Source: Agelaius tricolor (taxonomy: Eukaryota > Chordata > Aves > Passeriformes > Icteridae). From it: 64,000 bases of DNA. The position numbers were made by a program, and so were the translations under genes. The DNA is taken from contig JALJCS010000001.1 of assembly GCA_023055355.1 (NCBI GenBank), positions 26,473,881 through 26,537,880 on the forward strand, written 5' to 3'. How positions within the stretch are numbered: position 1 is the stretch's first letter; every line of letters begins with the position of its first letter. The notes beneath the pieces are model-generated. The model did not search any database and had not been told where the DNA came from. It was given only the letters and a program-made list of their open reading frames with translations. Shown one piece after another: positions 63,153 through 64,000 of this stretch.

Positions 63153-64000
63153 TGTTATGAAGGAGAAAATGAAGTAATGTAATCTACCAGCTATCAAATC
63201 ATGCAGACATTGATACCATCCAGTGTTCAAAAAGACATCTAGCTACCTTAAGCTTTGACTTTTTCATTATAGTTTCCTTCATCAATAACTACACACCACT
63301 GAACTACTTCAGAAAGAGATCCTGTGGGCACAGACCCTTGATGAGTCCCCAGTGCATAAATAAGTTCCACAGTATTGTGATATGTTAGAAGCCTAACACA
63401 ATTCTGGCTTTCCAACATGGAAAAGAATACACTGATTAATTAACAGCATGAAAATGGTATGTGTTTACCTGATAAATACCAACAGTTTCTCAAAGGCAGA
63501 AATGAAGCTGGCCACTTCTGGCTGCTAGAAATGTGTGAAATGGAAAGGCTCAGTGCAACAGGAATAGTTATACAAATATTTTGTTTCTTTCCCATATCAG
63601 TCTTCTGATGCCTCTTACTTCTTTTCTCACAGACATGTAGAGGGTCATGCAGAAGAAGAATGATTTTGGTATAGGCTGCTGGCAGTTTTGGATAGTGGGA
63701 AAAAGTGAAGATATTCTCTATGTCTCCTACTTAAAGCCCAGCAGAACAAGTGCAGTTGACTGCACCCACTGAATTGATGAGTAGTAACTGGCAGGCTTTA
63801 TTGAGCTGTACTTCCTGTGCAGTTCTTGTTAGGGTCTTATATATGTATTTTTTAGGATATTCTGTAGACAATGCATATGTTCTATAATGCGTAATAAAAG
63901 CATTTGTCTTCATTATCTCCTGTTAAACTTGTAACACCAAGATGTGACTCTCTAACAGATTCATTTTCTACAAGAGAATTCGTGACTTTATTGATCAAGA
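63153..64000. other. Non-coding AT-rich sequence, nothing recognised
   Basis: No repeat or exon recognised up to the window edge. Confidence 0.6.

Noticed and set aside
1..64000. CRISPR array, integron, phage or bacterial operon
   Set aside because: No regularly spaced repeats, no dense coding, no ribosome-binding sites; CR1 and MIR-like relics show animal DNA.

Overview
This window looks like ordinary non-coding DNA from a bird, or at least a sauropsid. The organism call rests on the repeats. There are several fragments of CR1-type LINEs, including a 3' terminus of the typical avian form (ATAGAATCATAGAATGG at about 34209) and a decayed CR1 reverse transcriptase at 44564-45265. There are also two faint MIR-like CORE-SINE relics, and long one-strand T/G tracts of the kind common in bird genomes. 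The DNA is AT-rich and CpG-poor. I see no bacterial-style gene packing, no CRISPR array, no rRNA or tRNA gene and no protein-coding exon I can name. The longest ATG-initiated reading frames are 139-140 codons; they run into or through T/G low-complexity sequence and are not genes. The window is therefore best read as a gene desert or a very long intron.

Layout. 1-13,400 is unique AT-rich sequence with a T/G tract (840-910), a composition island (4020-4980) and a complex CNE-like block (9500-10130). 13,586-18,785 holds two minus-strand CR1 relics, a TA microsatellite and a small tandem duplication. 18,790-34,200 is nearly featureless apart from a T/G tract (23,726-23,830) and a perfect 88-bp segment present twice (28,047-28,134 and 29,792-29,879). 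34,209-35,274 holds a CR1 3' end and one odd minus-strand reading frame. 35,280-44,000 has little. 44,564-45,265 holds two CR1 pieces in the wrong order. 47,909-48,895 has a 27-bp tandem duplication and an old CR1 relic. 51,950-53,285 is a second complex CNE-like stretch ending in a MIR-like relic. 57,100-60,985 has two plus-strand CR1 3' ends flanking the longest T/G tract. 62,845-63,152 has a MIR-like relic and a perfect 23-bp-arm hairpin.

No genes are seen to work together here. What function there is would most likely be regulatory (distal enhancers in the CNE-like blocks), and that is inference from sequence texture only. I did not find a new biological system. The observations most worth checking are the exact 88-bp duplication, the scrambled CR1, the perfect hairpin at 63,100-63,152 and the two CNE-like blocks.
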